Assembly: GCA_003153915.1 (NCBI GenBank)
Contig: PMBX01000252.1
Location: 9,077-22,548 of the forward strand
Length of the DNA stretch: 13,472 nt
Source of the DNA: Phycisphaerales bacterium
GTDB taxonomy: Bacteria; Planctomycetota; Phycisphaerae; SM23-33
Direction: 5' to 3'
This document shows positions 6,109 through 13,472 of the stretch, in pieces (positions within the stretch are counted from its first letter, which is position 1; every line of letters begins with the position of its first letter). Below the pieces are notes generated by a model. That model was given only the letters and a program-made list of their open reading frames with translations. It did no database searches and was not told the origin of the DNA. The translations under genes were made by a program, and so were the position numbers.

Positions 6109-8067
6109 ATGTCGGTGCTTTATCTGTTGCTGGTCGCCATGGTGGTGTTGGGCGGTGGCGGGTGGTGTTATTCGCGTTTCCTGGCCCGCACCGTCGGAGA
6201 GGATGCCACCAGGACGACCCCGGCTATCCGGCTCAACGACGGCCGTGATTTCGTGCCCACGCCCACGCCCGTGGTTTTCGCCCACCACTTCGCCGCCATC
6301 GCCGGGGCCGGACCCATCGTCGGACCGGTGATAGCGATCATATACGGTTGGTTTCCGGCCGTGGCCTGGGTACTCGTCGGGGGGGTGGCCATCGGCGCGG
6401 TGCATGATTACCTGGCCACCTACATCACCACCCGGGAAGGCGGCCATTCCGTGGCCACCATCGCGCGGCGGTTGGTTGGAAACGACGCCTTCGTGGCCCT
6501 GACGCTGTTTTTGATCGTGATGCTGGCGCTGGTATGCGCGGCCTTCCTGAACCTTTCGGCAGCCGCACTGACCAGCCGCCTGCCTTTTACCCGCCTGGAC
6601 CTTCCAGCCAGCCAGACGCTGTTTCGCGTCGAGGGGCAAAAGGTGGTCATCGGGGGAATCGCCTCCATGAGTGTGATCGTCATCACGGCCGCGGCGCCGC
6701 TGGTCGGCTGGATGTACATCAAGCGGCGGATTCGCGTTCGATACTGTTCCCTGGCGGCAATTGCCATATGCGCCGCCAGCATCTTTTTGGGCCTGTATTT
6801 CCCCGTGGCCTTTCCGGAGCAGATGACGCTGGCGGGCATTACCTGCAAAGGAATCCATTGCTGGATGTTACTGCTTTCCATTTACGTCCTGATAGCGGCG
6901 GGAGCGCCCGTGTGGATCTTCCTCCAGAGCCGCGACTTCATCAACGCGCATATTCTTTACGCGGGAACCGCGGCACTGCTGCTGACGTTATTGGTCGGCG
7001 GCGCCAGCGGCGCGGGGGTGAGCGACCCGTTGCCGGCGTTCAACGTGGCCCAGGGCAGCGCCGCCAACGGCCCGATCTGGCCGACGTTGTTTATCCTCAT
7101 CGCCTGCGGGGCCGTCAGCGGATTCCACAGCCTCTGCGCCGGTGGGACCACCTGTAAGCAGATCACCTCCGAGCGGGCGGCCCGGAACATCGGGTATTAC
7201 GCCATGCTGCTGGAAAGCTTCGTTGCTGTCTGTGTGATCGCGGCAATGATGATGGGAACCGGCAGGAAGGATTATCTCTCCGACGTATATCCCAAGCTGG
7301 GAGGCTTCGCCGGTGAACCCAATGCCGTTCTTGGCTTCGCGATGGCAGTGGGTAACTCCGCCCACCTGGCCCTGGGCGCGCCGGTGGCCTGGGGGGCGCT
7401 GGCGGGCATGGTGCTGCTGGAGGGATTTCTCGTGACCACCCTGGACGCGGCGGTTCGCCTGACCCGTTACCTTTTCGAGGAGGTCTGGCGGACGTTGTTT
7501 GGACGGTTCGACATCTTCGCCGAACCAGTCGCCGAGGCGGAACGCAAACAATGGAAGCACAGCGAACCCGTGCCCGCGGGCGGGGACGGAATCCCCATTA
7601 TCCCCGAGGAATCAATGTCTCCACCGGCGCCGGCGTTTCCCATCGCCACGATGGGTCTGAGGCGGTCGGTTCTGAAGTTACTGCGACATTATTGGGTGAA
7701 TTCCGGCCTGGCCGTGGCGATCACGCTGGCCTTCGCGCTGACGGGAGGGCAACGGGCGCTGTGGGAGGTTTTCGCCACCGCCAACCAACTGCTTGCCGCG
7801 ATGGTGCTGGCCTTGGCGGCGCTGTGGCTGGCTCGACATGGGCGGTCCGTGTGGTTCGCCTTGCTGCCCGCGGCCTTCATGATGGTCACCACGCTGGCCA
7901 GCCTGGTGCTGCTGTTGCGCAAGTTCCTTGCCGCGCCGGGGCAAAACGTCACGCTCCTGACGGCGGACATCGTGTTGCTGTGCATAACGGCCTACCTGCT
8001 GTTTGCCGGCGCGCGCGTAATGACCAGGCGGTTTTCCAAAGGCCCCCAGGCCCAACCGGCCGATTGA
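6109..8067 (+). CDS. CstA family transporter (carbon starvation protein A; peptide/pyruvate-type permease)
   Basis: This 652-residue, strongly hydrophobic polytopic membrane protein carries the family's N-terminal core: NDGRDFVPT followed by HHFAAIAGAGPIVGP at residues 59-73. It also has the mid-protein segment GGTTCKQITSERAARNIGYY and a C-terminal ATANQLLAAM of the five-helix CstA module. Family members take up pyruvate or peptides in E. coli, where CstA is about 700 residues; the substrate here is not determined. A polar cytoplasmic loop (FAEPVAEAERKQWKHSE and a proline-rich stretch) separates the main body from the C-terminal module. A ribosome binding site (GAGGTGAGG) precedes the ATG, and a sigma70-like promoter lies upstream. 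The next gene starts 6 bp after the stop, so the two are probably co-transcribed. I leave the symbol blank because cstA and its paralogue btsT cannot be told apart here. Confidence 0.88.
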   Translation: MSVLYLLLVAMVVLGGGGWCYSRFLARTVGEDATRTTPAIRLNDGRDFVPTPTPVVFAHHFAAIAGAGPIVGPVIAIIYGWFPAVAWVLVGGVAIGAVHDYLATYITTREGGHSVATIARRLVGNDAFVALTLFLIVMLALVCAAFLNLSAAALTSRLPFTRLDLPASQTLFRVEGQKVVIGGIASMSVIVITAAAPLVGWMYIKRRIRVRYCSLAAIAICAASIFLGLYFPVAFPEQMTLAGITCKGIHCWMLLLSIYVLIAAGAPVWIFLQSRDFINAHILYAGTAALLLTLLVGGASGAGVSDPLPAFNVAQGSAANGPIWPTLFILIACGAVSGFHSLCAGGTTCKQITSERAARNIGYYAMLLESFVAVCVIAAMMMGTGRKDYLSDVYPKLGGFAGEPNAVLGFAMAVGNSAHLALGAPVAWGALAGMVLLEGFLVTTLDAAVRLTRYLFEEVWRTLFGRFDIFAEPVAEAERKQWKHSEPVPAGGDGIPIIPEESMSPPAPAFPIATMGLRRSVLKLLRHYWVNSGLAVAITLAFALTGGQRALWEVFATANQLLAAMVLALAALWLARHGRSVWFALLPAAFMMVTTLASLVLLLRKFLAAPGQNVTLLTADIVLLCITAYLLFAGARVMTRRFSKGPQAQPAD

Positions 8068-8073
8068 AAAACC

Positions 8074-8775
8074 ATGCACATGATTGGCGAGGTGAACAAT
8101 CACGTCGCGTTGATGTTTCTGCTGATGATCACGGTCGCCCTGGCGGCTGGGATATACACGCGCTACGCCGCCGCCAAGCGCCGCGGCGAGCTACTTGCCT
8201 GGGCGCAATCCAAGGGCTTGAGCTTCAGTCCCGCCAAACAGTTCTCCCTGGGGGACCGGTTCGGGAGTTTTCATTGTCTCCAAACCGGACAGGACCGCTA
8301 TGCCTACAACATCATCCAGGGCCCCTGGCCGCCGGAACGGCAGGCGATATGCTTCGATTACCTTTACGTTACCGGGTCGGGCAAGAACCGCACCACGCAT
8401 ACGTTTTCCGCCGCCGTGATGACCAGTAAAGTGCCCCTGAAACCGTTGTTGATCCGCCCGGAGAATCTTTTCGACAAGTTCGCCGAGTTCCTCGGTTTTG
8501 AAGATATCGACTTCGAGTCGGCGGAGTTCAGCCGGGCCTTCTACGTCAAGTCGAGCGACCGGCGGTGGGCCTACGACGTCCTGCACCCTCGGGCGATGGA
8601 GTTCCTGCTGGCCCGGCCGCGGTTTGCGATCCAGTTCGACACCGGCTGCGCGATCGCCTTCCGCTCGACGGTGTTTTCCACGCGGGACTTCCAGTCCGCC
8701 TGCGATACGCTTTCCGGCCTGCTGGATGGCCTGCCGGAATACCTGGTCCGCCAGCAGACTGGCGGGCAAACCTAA
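8074..8775 (+). CDS. Membrane-anchored protein of unknown function between cstA and lemA
   Basis: I do not recognise the family with confidence. The 233-residue product has one N-terminal transmembrane segment (about residues 11-28, VALMFLLMITVALAAGIYTRY). A soluble mixed alpha/beta domain follows. It includes GKNRTTHTFSAAVM, a region rich in Phe, Glu and Asp (FEDIDFESAEFSRAFYVKS) and a C-terminal segment ending GLPEYL. The layout resembles uncharacterised proteins, including DUF3137-type ones, encoded next to lemA, but that assignment is tentative. Start codons at 8074, 8080 and 8113 are all possible; 8113 would begin directly at the membrane segment. The stop codon TAA is embedded in the ribosome binding site of lemA (TAAGGAG), and cstA ends 6 bp upstream, so all three are likely one transcript. 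Third-position GC use resembles the neighbours. Confidence 0.75.
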   Translation: MHMIGEVNNHVALMFLLMITVALAAGIYTRYAAAKRRGELLAWAQSKGLSFSPAKQFSLGDRFGSFHCLQTGQDRYAYNIIQGPWPPERQAICFDYLYVTGSGKNRTTHTFSAAVMTSKVPLKPLLIRPENLFDKFAEFLGFEDIDFESAEFSRAFYVKSSDRRWAYDVLHPRAMEFLLARPRFAIQFDTGCAIAFRSTVFSTRDFQSACDTLSGLLDGLPEYLVRQQTGGQT

Positions 8776-8786
8776 GGAGCAAGTGC

Positions 8787-9371
8787 ATGTCGCCGGCAAT
8801 TGTGCTACCGGAGAACTTCGGTTTACTGGTCGTCTGCATCGTGGTCATCCTGGCGGCGGCGTGGGTGGCGGCCACCTATAACGTGATGGTGCGATTGCGT
8901 CAGCAGTGCGGGGAATCCTGGTCGGGCGTGGAGACGGAACTTCGCCGCCGCTACGACCTGATTCCCAACCTCGTCGAGATGGTCCGGGGTTATGCCCAAC
9001 ACGAACGGGAGGTGCTTCAGCAGGTTATCGAGGCCAGGAGCCGCGCTGTGGCCTCCACCGGAACGCCTCAGTCGCAGGCCAAGGACGAAAACGCCCTGAT
9101 CGGCAGCCTGCGCCGGCTTTTCGCCTTGTCGGAGAATTACCCCGACCTCAAGGCCAGCGCCAATTTCCTTGCCCTCCAGAAGGAATTGTCCAATACCGAG
9201 GACCGCATCCAGGCGGCGAGGCGGTTCTATAACGCCAATGTCCGCGACCTCAACACGCGCATCGAGGTGTTCCCATCCAACCTCATCGCACAGGTTTTCA
9301 AGTTCACCGCGCGGGAATTTTTCGAGATCGAAGAAGCCGGTTCCGGCGCCGCGCCGAAGGTGGCGCTGTAA
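8787..9371 (+). CDS. lemA: LemA family membrane protein
   Basis: The 194-residue product has the typical LemA size and layout. A transmembrane segment lies at about residues 11-32, followed by TYNVMVRLRQQCGESWSGVE and LRRRYDLIPNLVEMVRGYA. Long helices follow, with ARRFYNANVRDLN and a conserved end (FPSNLIAQVFKF). LemA proteins are anchored helical proteins of poorly defined role, often encoded beside membrane proteins or proteases. An open frame extends upstream to 8565, but the true start is ATG 8787, because GGAG lies 7 bases before it and the protein then aligns with family length. The gene follows the unknown membrane protein with an 11-bp gap. It converges on the glycosyltransferase gene across 64 bp, where I see no clear terminator. 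Confidence 0.93.
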   Translation: MSPAIVLPENFGLLVVCIVVILAAAWVAATYNVMVRLRQQCGESWSGVETELRRRYDLIPNLVEMVRGYAQHEREVLQQVIEARSRAVASTGTPQSQAKDENALIGSLRRLFALSENYPDLKASANFLALQKELSNTEDRIQAARRFYNANVRDLNTRIEVFPSNLIAQVFKFTAREFFEIEEAGSGAAPKVAL

Positions 9372-9435
9372 CGGCCCGGCCGACACAGTTGCCTGGACGA
9401 CATCCGGCGCGTTTACATGGGGTTGGGCTTTTCGA

Positions 9436-11760
9436 TCAATCCGGCAGTTCGCTACCGATTTGCCGATACGGCTTGGAGGCGCGATAAAACTCCAGGTGGT
9501 GGCGGAGGCGGGCTGCCAGTTCCATTTGCCCGGCAGACTCGGCCAAGCCGGCAGCCTGATTGGCGATGGAGACGGCATCGGCGAACCGTCCGGCCTCGGC
9601 GTGGGCGGCGGCCAGCACGCTCAGCGAGGCAGGCAAGTCGTCGCGGTATTTCGCCTGGGAATCAATCGTCACCAGCCGCCCGGCCAATCGCAATGCTTCG
9701 ACGGCGTTGCGCGCCCCGTCCTGGTCGCTGGTGGCTTCAAGCCAGGCCAGGTACCGCATCACGCTGCGCGGGTCCACGCCCAGGTCTCCGCCGGCTGTCA
9801 GTGCCAGCGACTGTTGGTATTCGCCCACGGCGGCCACCGCCTGCCCGCCGACCATCATCGCGTCTCCCAATGCCGCGTGAACACGGAAGAGATTGGACTT
9901 GTCCTGTTCGCCCTCTAATGCGCGGCGATAGGATTCCACGGCTTCTGCGAGCCTTCCCTGCCTGGCCAGGATCAGGCCCACGCGGTAATGCAGTTTGGGG
10001 TAGTACCGGTCAAAGGCCAACGCCTGATGGAGGACGGCCATCGACTCGTCCAGATGCCCCAGTTGGTACTGCGAGACGCTCAGATTGCACATGGCCTTGG
10101 AGTGGCGCGGATTGATTGCAATGGCGCGGCGGTGGTATTCCATGCTCTCTTCGATGCGGCCTTGCGAGGAGATAAGGTTGCCCAGTTCGTTGCAGGCATC
10201 GGCGTAGTCGGCTCGCAGGGCGATGGCGTCGCGAAGTAATCGTTCGGCGCGGGCAAAGTCGCGGGATGTACGATGGTGAAAACAGCCCAGGTCGTAATCC
10301 AACTCGGCGGCGAAGTTGACTTTTTCGTCGGGGAAAGGCCCGGGAAACGTGGAAATCGCCACCGCGGCGGCCAGGACTGCCCCGGCCAGGCCCAGCCGTC
10401 CCCAGCGCCTCCGCCGCAGGATTTCCGCCAACTCCGCCGCTCCAGCGGCAGCAAGAATCAGCATAACCGGGACGACGGGCAGGCGGTAGCGGCCCGTCAC
10501 GAACACCAAAATCACGGCCAATGGGTAGAGCAAAATGAATAATTTCACCACCATCGGCGTGACGCGCCAGCGGAACATAAGCCCGACAGCCGCCAGGGGC
10601 CCCACCACGCCGAAGGGGAAGCCGAAGGAAAAAGCCTTCCATGCCAGCGCGCCCAACAGCGGCGACCACTGGCGGAACATGTAGATATCGAGGTTGCGGG
10701 GAACCTCGCGGGAGGTCATGAATTTCAATGTTTTTTCGCCCAGTCCGGCCAGGAAAGACAGAGGCCGCTGCGTCGCATACCGCATCACCTGACTATAGAA
10801 GAATTGAGGGAAATCCCGGACATCGGCGACGCCCTCCCGTTGCGGCCAGGCGACCAGTTGCTCCCAGTCATAGCCCGGCCTGATGGCCAGCGTGGCGCCG
10901 GTGTTCTCGTTGTTGCCGATATATAAATTGATTCCGCCGGATGAAGGCAGGAAGGCCCATGACCCGTTGTTGTGATGATTCAACAGCGACACCGGGACCG
11001 TGGCGATCAGGAATCCAGCCAGCCCGGCGGCGATAGCCTTGACCACCGGCAATGGGCCTGGATGGGACCGATACATGGTCCAGGCCAGCCAGATCGCGGC
11101 GGCGATAAGGAATGGAACGATCGTGGGGCGCGTCAACATCGCCAACGCCCCACATAAGCCCAGGGCAAGATACCGCCAGAATCTTGGGCGGCCTTGCGCC
11201 TTGCACAGCAGCAGGAGCAGCAACATCGACCAGAAGGCCTCCATCCAATCGCCCAGAAGCTCTCCCTCCAGGAAGATCAGCGGGCCGTAGAGAACGTTCA
11301 TCACCCCGGCAGCCAGGCCGACGCGCCTCCCAAAGAGCCGCCGGCCCAGCAGGTACGTCAGGCCGCAGGTGCACGAACCGATGACGATCTGGGCGACCTT
11401 GGCCGCGACAATCGACGCGCCGCTGAGCAAATAGACGATCGACAGGAAAAACGGATAGAAAAACGGCTGCCAGAAGAAGCTTTCGTCCAGACGGTGGCGC
11501 TGAGCGAGGTCCTTGGCGATGGTGTGATATGTCTCGGCGTCGACGATGGGGGCCAGGAACGTCGGGAACGCGGAACTTTGCCACAGATAGACGCCCCGGA
11601 CCACCAAGGCCGCCAGGAACACCACCCCGGCAAGCAGCCAGTCTCGACGGCTGAAAAAAAACTCAGCCGATCCGTTGGCCGCCAAGTCGCCATCCATCGC
11701 CTTCAAGGCGGAAGATCGCCGCGATCCGGCGGGGGGGGGATTTTTTCGCTTGGGAGTCAC
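9436..11760 (-). CDS. GT-C (PMT/ArnT-like, family 39/83-type) membrane glycosyltransferase fused to TPR domain
   Basis: This is a 774-residue, two-part protein. The N-terminal two-thirds is polytopic: the first membrane helix is about residues 41-60, and an acidic motif VDAETYH (Asp74, Glu76) sits in the first periplasmic loop, as in dolichol/undecaprenyl-phosphate-sugar transferases. Many hydrophobic helices follow to about residue 475. The C-terminal part is made of tetratricopeptide repeats (about 480-740), for example NELGNLISSQGRIEESMEYH and GLILARQGRLAEAVESYRRAL. It probably transfers a sugar from a lipid carrier to an envelope glycan, lipid or protein, with the TPR part binding a partner; neither donor nor acceptor is visible. 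The start is GTG 11760, overlapping the proB stop (GTGA), which implies translational coupling. Codons 6-10 run through A6-T-C9, a slippage-prone tract. The stop is TGA. Confidence 0.85.
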   Translation of the reverse strand: MTPKRKNPPPAGSRRSSALKAMDGDLAANGSAEFFFSRRDWLLAGVVFLAALVVRGVYLWQSSAFPTFLAPIVDAETYHTIAKDLAQRHRLDESFFWQPFFYPFFLSIVYLLSGASIVAAKVAQIVIGSCTCGLTYLLGRRLFGRRVGLAAGVMNVLYGPLIFLEGELLGDWMEAFWSMLLLLLLCKAQGRPRFWRYLALGLCGALAMLTRPTIVPFLIAAAIWLAWTMYRSHPGPLPVVKAIAAGLAGFLIATVPVSLLNHHNNGSWAFLPSSGGINLYIGNNENTGATLAIRPGYDWEQLVAWPQREGVADVRDFPQFFYSQVMRYATQRPLSFLAGLGEKTLKFMTSREVPRNLDIYMFRQWSPLLGALAWKAFSFGFPFGVVGPLAAVGLMFRWRVTPMVVKLFILLYPLAVILVFVTGRYRLPVVPVMLILAAAGAAELAEILRRRRWGRLGLAGAVLAAAVAISTFPGPFPDEKVNFAAELDYDLGCFHHRTSRDFARAERLLRDAIALRADYADACNELGNLISSQGRIEESMEYHRRAIAINPRHSKAMCNLSVSQYQLGHLDESMAVLHQALAFDRYYPKLHYRVGLILARQGRLAEAVESYRRALEGEQDKSNLFRVHAALGDAMMVGGQAVAAVGEYQQSLALTAGGDLGVDPRSVMRYLAWLEATSDQDGARNAVEALRLAGRLVTIDSQAKYRDDLPASLSVLAAAHAEAGRFADAVSIANQAAGLAESAGQMELAARLRHHLEFYRASKPYRQIGSELPD
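11731..11746. repeat. Homopolymer pair (G9 and T6 on plus strand) at the 5' end of the glycosyltransferase gene
   Basis: Nine G's (11731-11739), one A and six T's (11741-11746) read as A6-T-C9 in the coding sense, within codons 6-10 of the glycosyltransferase. The present length keeps the frame open. Such tracts are prone to replication slippage and to sequencing error. Confidence 0.7.
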
Positions 11761-12872
11761 CTGAGCGTCATGTTGTTGCGGTGGACGACCTCGTCGTGGG
11801 ATTTCTCGCCCAGGGCCTTGGCGATGTCACAGGTTCTAAGCCCCTTGATCTTGTCGATCTGGCGGGAGGAATAGTTCGTAAGCCCCCGGGCAAGCTCTCT
11901 GCCGGCCTGGTCGATGATGGACACCGTCGCGCCCCGCTCGAACGGGCCTGATACCGCCTTGATGCCCGATGGCAGCAGGCTTTTGCCCCCCGCGGCCAGT
12001 GCCTTGGCGGCGCCTTCGTCGATGAAGATTTTTCCCGCCGCCCGCGCCGCCTGTGCGATCCACCTCCGCCGGCTTGACATTCGCCGCTTGGCCGGCACGA
12101 AGACCGTACCGATCTGCTCCCCGCCCAGCAGCCGCGCCAGGACATTGGGCGCGGCGGAATTGGCGATGGCGGCAAACTGCCCCGCGCGTGTCACAGCGGC
12201 GGCGGCGGTCAGCTTGCTGGCCATCCCGCCGGAACCCAGACTGCTACGGTCGCCTCGGACCAGCGACATCGTCTCGGAATCCACGCACTCAACGCAGTCC
12301 AGCACAGACCCGTCCTTGATGAGGCCATCGACGCCGGTGAGGAAGACCAGCAGGTCCGCCCCCAGCATGGCCGACACAAGCGAGGCGAGGATGTCGTTGT
12401 CCCCGAAGCGAATCTCATCGACGGCCACCGTATCGTTCTCGTTGATGATCGCCAAGGCGGCGAAGCCCTCCAAAGCCGCCAGCGTGTTGCGGATGTTGAG
12501 GTAGCGGCGGCGATGCTCGAAGTCATCGCGGGTGAGCAGAACCTGGGCGACCTTGACCTGGTGGCGGGCGAATGCATCGTGGAAGGCCCGCATGAGCTGC
12601 CCCTGTCCCACCGCCGCGACGGCCTGGAGCTTGGACAATTCCCTAGGCCGCTCCGGCAGGTCCAGCTCGCCTACCCCGGAACCGATGGCCCCGCTGGCCA
12701 CCAGCGTTACGGACACACCCGAGCGCATCACCTCGGCGATCTGGCGGGCCAGCGAACTGACGGATTTGACATCGAGCCGGCCTGCGCTGTCGCAGATGGT
12801 GTTGGTCCCCACCTTGACGACGATTCGCCGGCAGCGGGTCAGCAGGCTTCTATCGGCGGGGGGTCGTGGCAT
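11757..12872 (-). CDS. proB: Glutamate 5-kinase with C-terminal PUA domain
   Basis: ProB phosphorylates glutamate to gamma-glutamyl phosphate, the first step of proline synthesis, in the cytoplasm. The 371-residue length matches the family (367 in E. coli). The amino-acid-kinase domain shows VVKVGTNT near residue 18, LVASGAIGSGVGEL near 57, INENDTVAVDEIRFGDND, LVFLTGVDGL and GSGGMASKLTAA. A PUA domain occupies about residues 285-360 (GKIFIDEGAAKAL, LPSGIKAVSGPFERG). It begins at ATG 12872, 9 bp after the waaA stop, and its TGA overlaps the next gene's GTG. proA is not adjacent here, so this gene sits in an envelope-type operon rather than a proBA operon. The ribosome binding site is weak (GAGAA), consistent with readthrough coupling from waaA. 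Confidence 0.95.
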   Translation of the reverse strand: MPRPPADRSLLTRCRRIVVKVGTNTICDSAGRLDVKSVSSLARQIAEVMRSGVSVTLVASGAIGSGVGELDLPERPRELSKLQAVAAVGQGQLMRAFHDAFARHQVKVAQVLLTRDDFEHRRRYLNIRNTLAALEGFAALAIINENDTVAVDEIRFGDNDILASLVSAMLGADLLVFLTGVDGLIKDGSVLDCVECVDSETMSLVRGDRSSLGSGGMASKLTAAAAVTRAGQFAAIANSAAPNVLARLLGGEQIGTVFVPAKRRMSSRRRWIAQAARAAGKIFIDEGAAKALAAGGKSLLPSGIKAVSGPFERGATVSIIDQAGRELARGLTNYSSRQIDKIKGLRTCDIAKALGEKSHDEVVHRNNMTLR

Positions 12873-12881
12873 GGTCGGTTC

Positions 12882-13472
12882 TCAGTTTCCCGGGTTTGTC
12901 CGGCCCGCCACTGGGACGGCGGTGGGCCTGATTATGGAATCCTGTACGGCATCCTGGGCGATGATATCGGTGGCGATTCCACCGGGGTTGGCCACGCGAG
13001 CCAGGACGCGGCAGATGAGTTCCACGTTACGCCACGTGGCGCCTTTTTGGCGGCGGACGTATTCAGCCGCGGATTGTCCCGCGCGCCGGGCCGACGACGG
13101 GTCGCCCAGCCAACGGTCCAGTTGCGATTCCAGTTCCGAGGCGTCGGCGACCCTCGCGCAGCCGTGTTGCGCCAGGTCGTCGGCCTGGGGGAAATTGAAG
13201 GTGTGAGGCCCGAAGACGGTGGCCTTGCCCAGCGCGGCCGATTCGATCATGTCCGACCCGCCCATGGGCACCAGGCTCCGCCCGACGAATACGCATGCAG
13301 CCAGGGCATAGAACTTGCGCAGTTCGCCCATCGTATCGCCAAGGATCACCGCGTCGGGAGGCGACGATTCGATCGTCCCATCCGGGCGGCGGCTGCGACG
13401 GATCAGGGCAAATCCGCGGGAAGTGACCAGCCTGGCCACCTCGTCGAACCGCTCGGGTTTTCGCGGTACGAC
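12882..13472 (-). CDS. waaA: 3-deoxy-D-manno-octulosonic acid (Kdo) transferase, C-terminal part (5' truncated by window edge)
   Basis: WaaA (KdtA) transfers Kdo from CMP-Kdo to lipid A precursor at the inner membrane. The frame is open to the window edge. The 196 visible residues begin VVPRKPERFDEVARLV, a family signature, and continue with VILGDTMGELRKFYALA, VFVGRSLVPMGGSDMIESAA and GPHTFNFPQADDLA. These are the conserved nucleotide-sugar-binding end of this GT-B fold enzyme (family GT30). The last 30 or so residues are less conserved and end in TGA at 12884-12882. The gene is upstream of proB with a 9-bp gap. Its presence implies an LPS-type outer membrane. The N-terminal half is outside the window. 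Confidence 0.92.
   Translation of the reverse strand, partial: VVPRKPERFDEVARLVTSRGFALIRRSRRPDGTIESSPPDAVILGDTMGELRKFYALAACVFVGRSLVPMGGSDMIESAALGKATVFGPHTFNFPQADDLAQHGCARVADASELESQLDRWLGDPSSARRAGQSAAEYVRRQKGATWRNVELICRVLARVANPGGIATDIIAQDAVQDSIIRPTAVPVAGRTNPGN

Noticed and set aside
9372..9435. Terminator between convergent lemA and the glycosyltransferase gene
   Set aside because: Only a short GGCCCGGCC-type palindrome is present, with no stable stem and no T-run.

Overview
This window is GC-rich chromosomal DNA from a Gram-negative-type bacterium. It combines an LPS gene (waaA, Kdo transfer) with an RNase Y-type mRNA decay enzyme (rny), a CstA transporter and a LemA protein. That mix fits the Planctomycetota/PVC lineage, perhaps Phycisphaerae. 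This is an inference from gene content, not a phylogenetic result. I see no insertion sequences, phage genes, CRISPR arrays, tRNA or rRNA.

Layout: (1) 1-507, the 3' end of recJ (+), facing rny. (2) 508-650, a convergent gap with two perfect GC-rich hairpins that are inverted relatives of each other. (3) rny on the minus strand, 651-2237. (4) 2238-3200, almost 1 kb with no credible protein gene but much RNA-like structure, all best read on the minus strand. It holds a promoter at 2831-2803 feeding a roughly 560-nt hairpin-rich segment that runs into rny. It also holds a separate candidate small RNA, about 3062-2931, with its own promoter, a three-way junction with two C-rich apical loops, and a possible terminator. 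(5) mutS (+) to 6005, with an ambiguous start and hairpins with exchangeable arms in front of it. (6) A plus-strand set behind a good sigma70-like promoter: cstA-family transporter, a membrane-anchored protein of unknown function, and lemA (6109-9371). (7) A minus-strand operon entering from the right edge: waaA (partial), proB and a GT-C glycosyltransferase/TPR fusion, tightly packed or overlapping, which converges on lemA.

How the parts relate: recJ and mutS are repair genes, and rny controls RNA turnover. The waaA-proB-glycosyltransferase set mixes envelope glycosylation with proline synthesis. The cstA-unknown-lemA set looks like one transcript for membrane proteins. The most novel material is the noncoding stretch between rny and mutS: a candidate C-rich-loop small RNA, and what is either a long structured rny leader or a separate large RNA.
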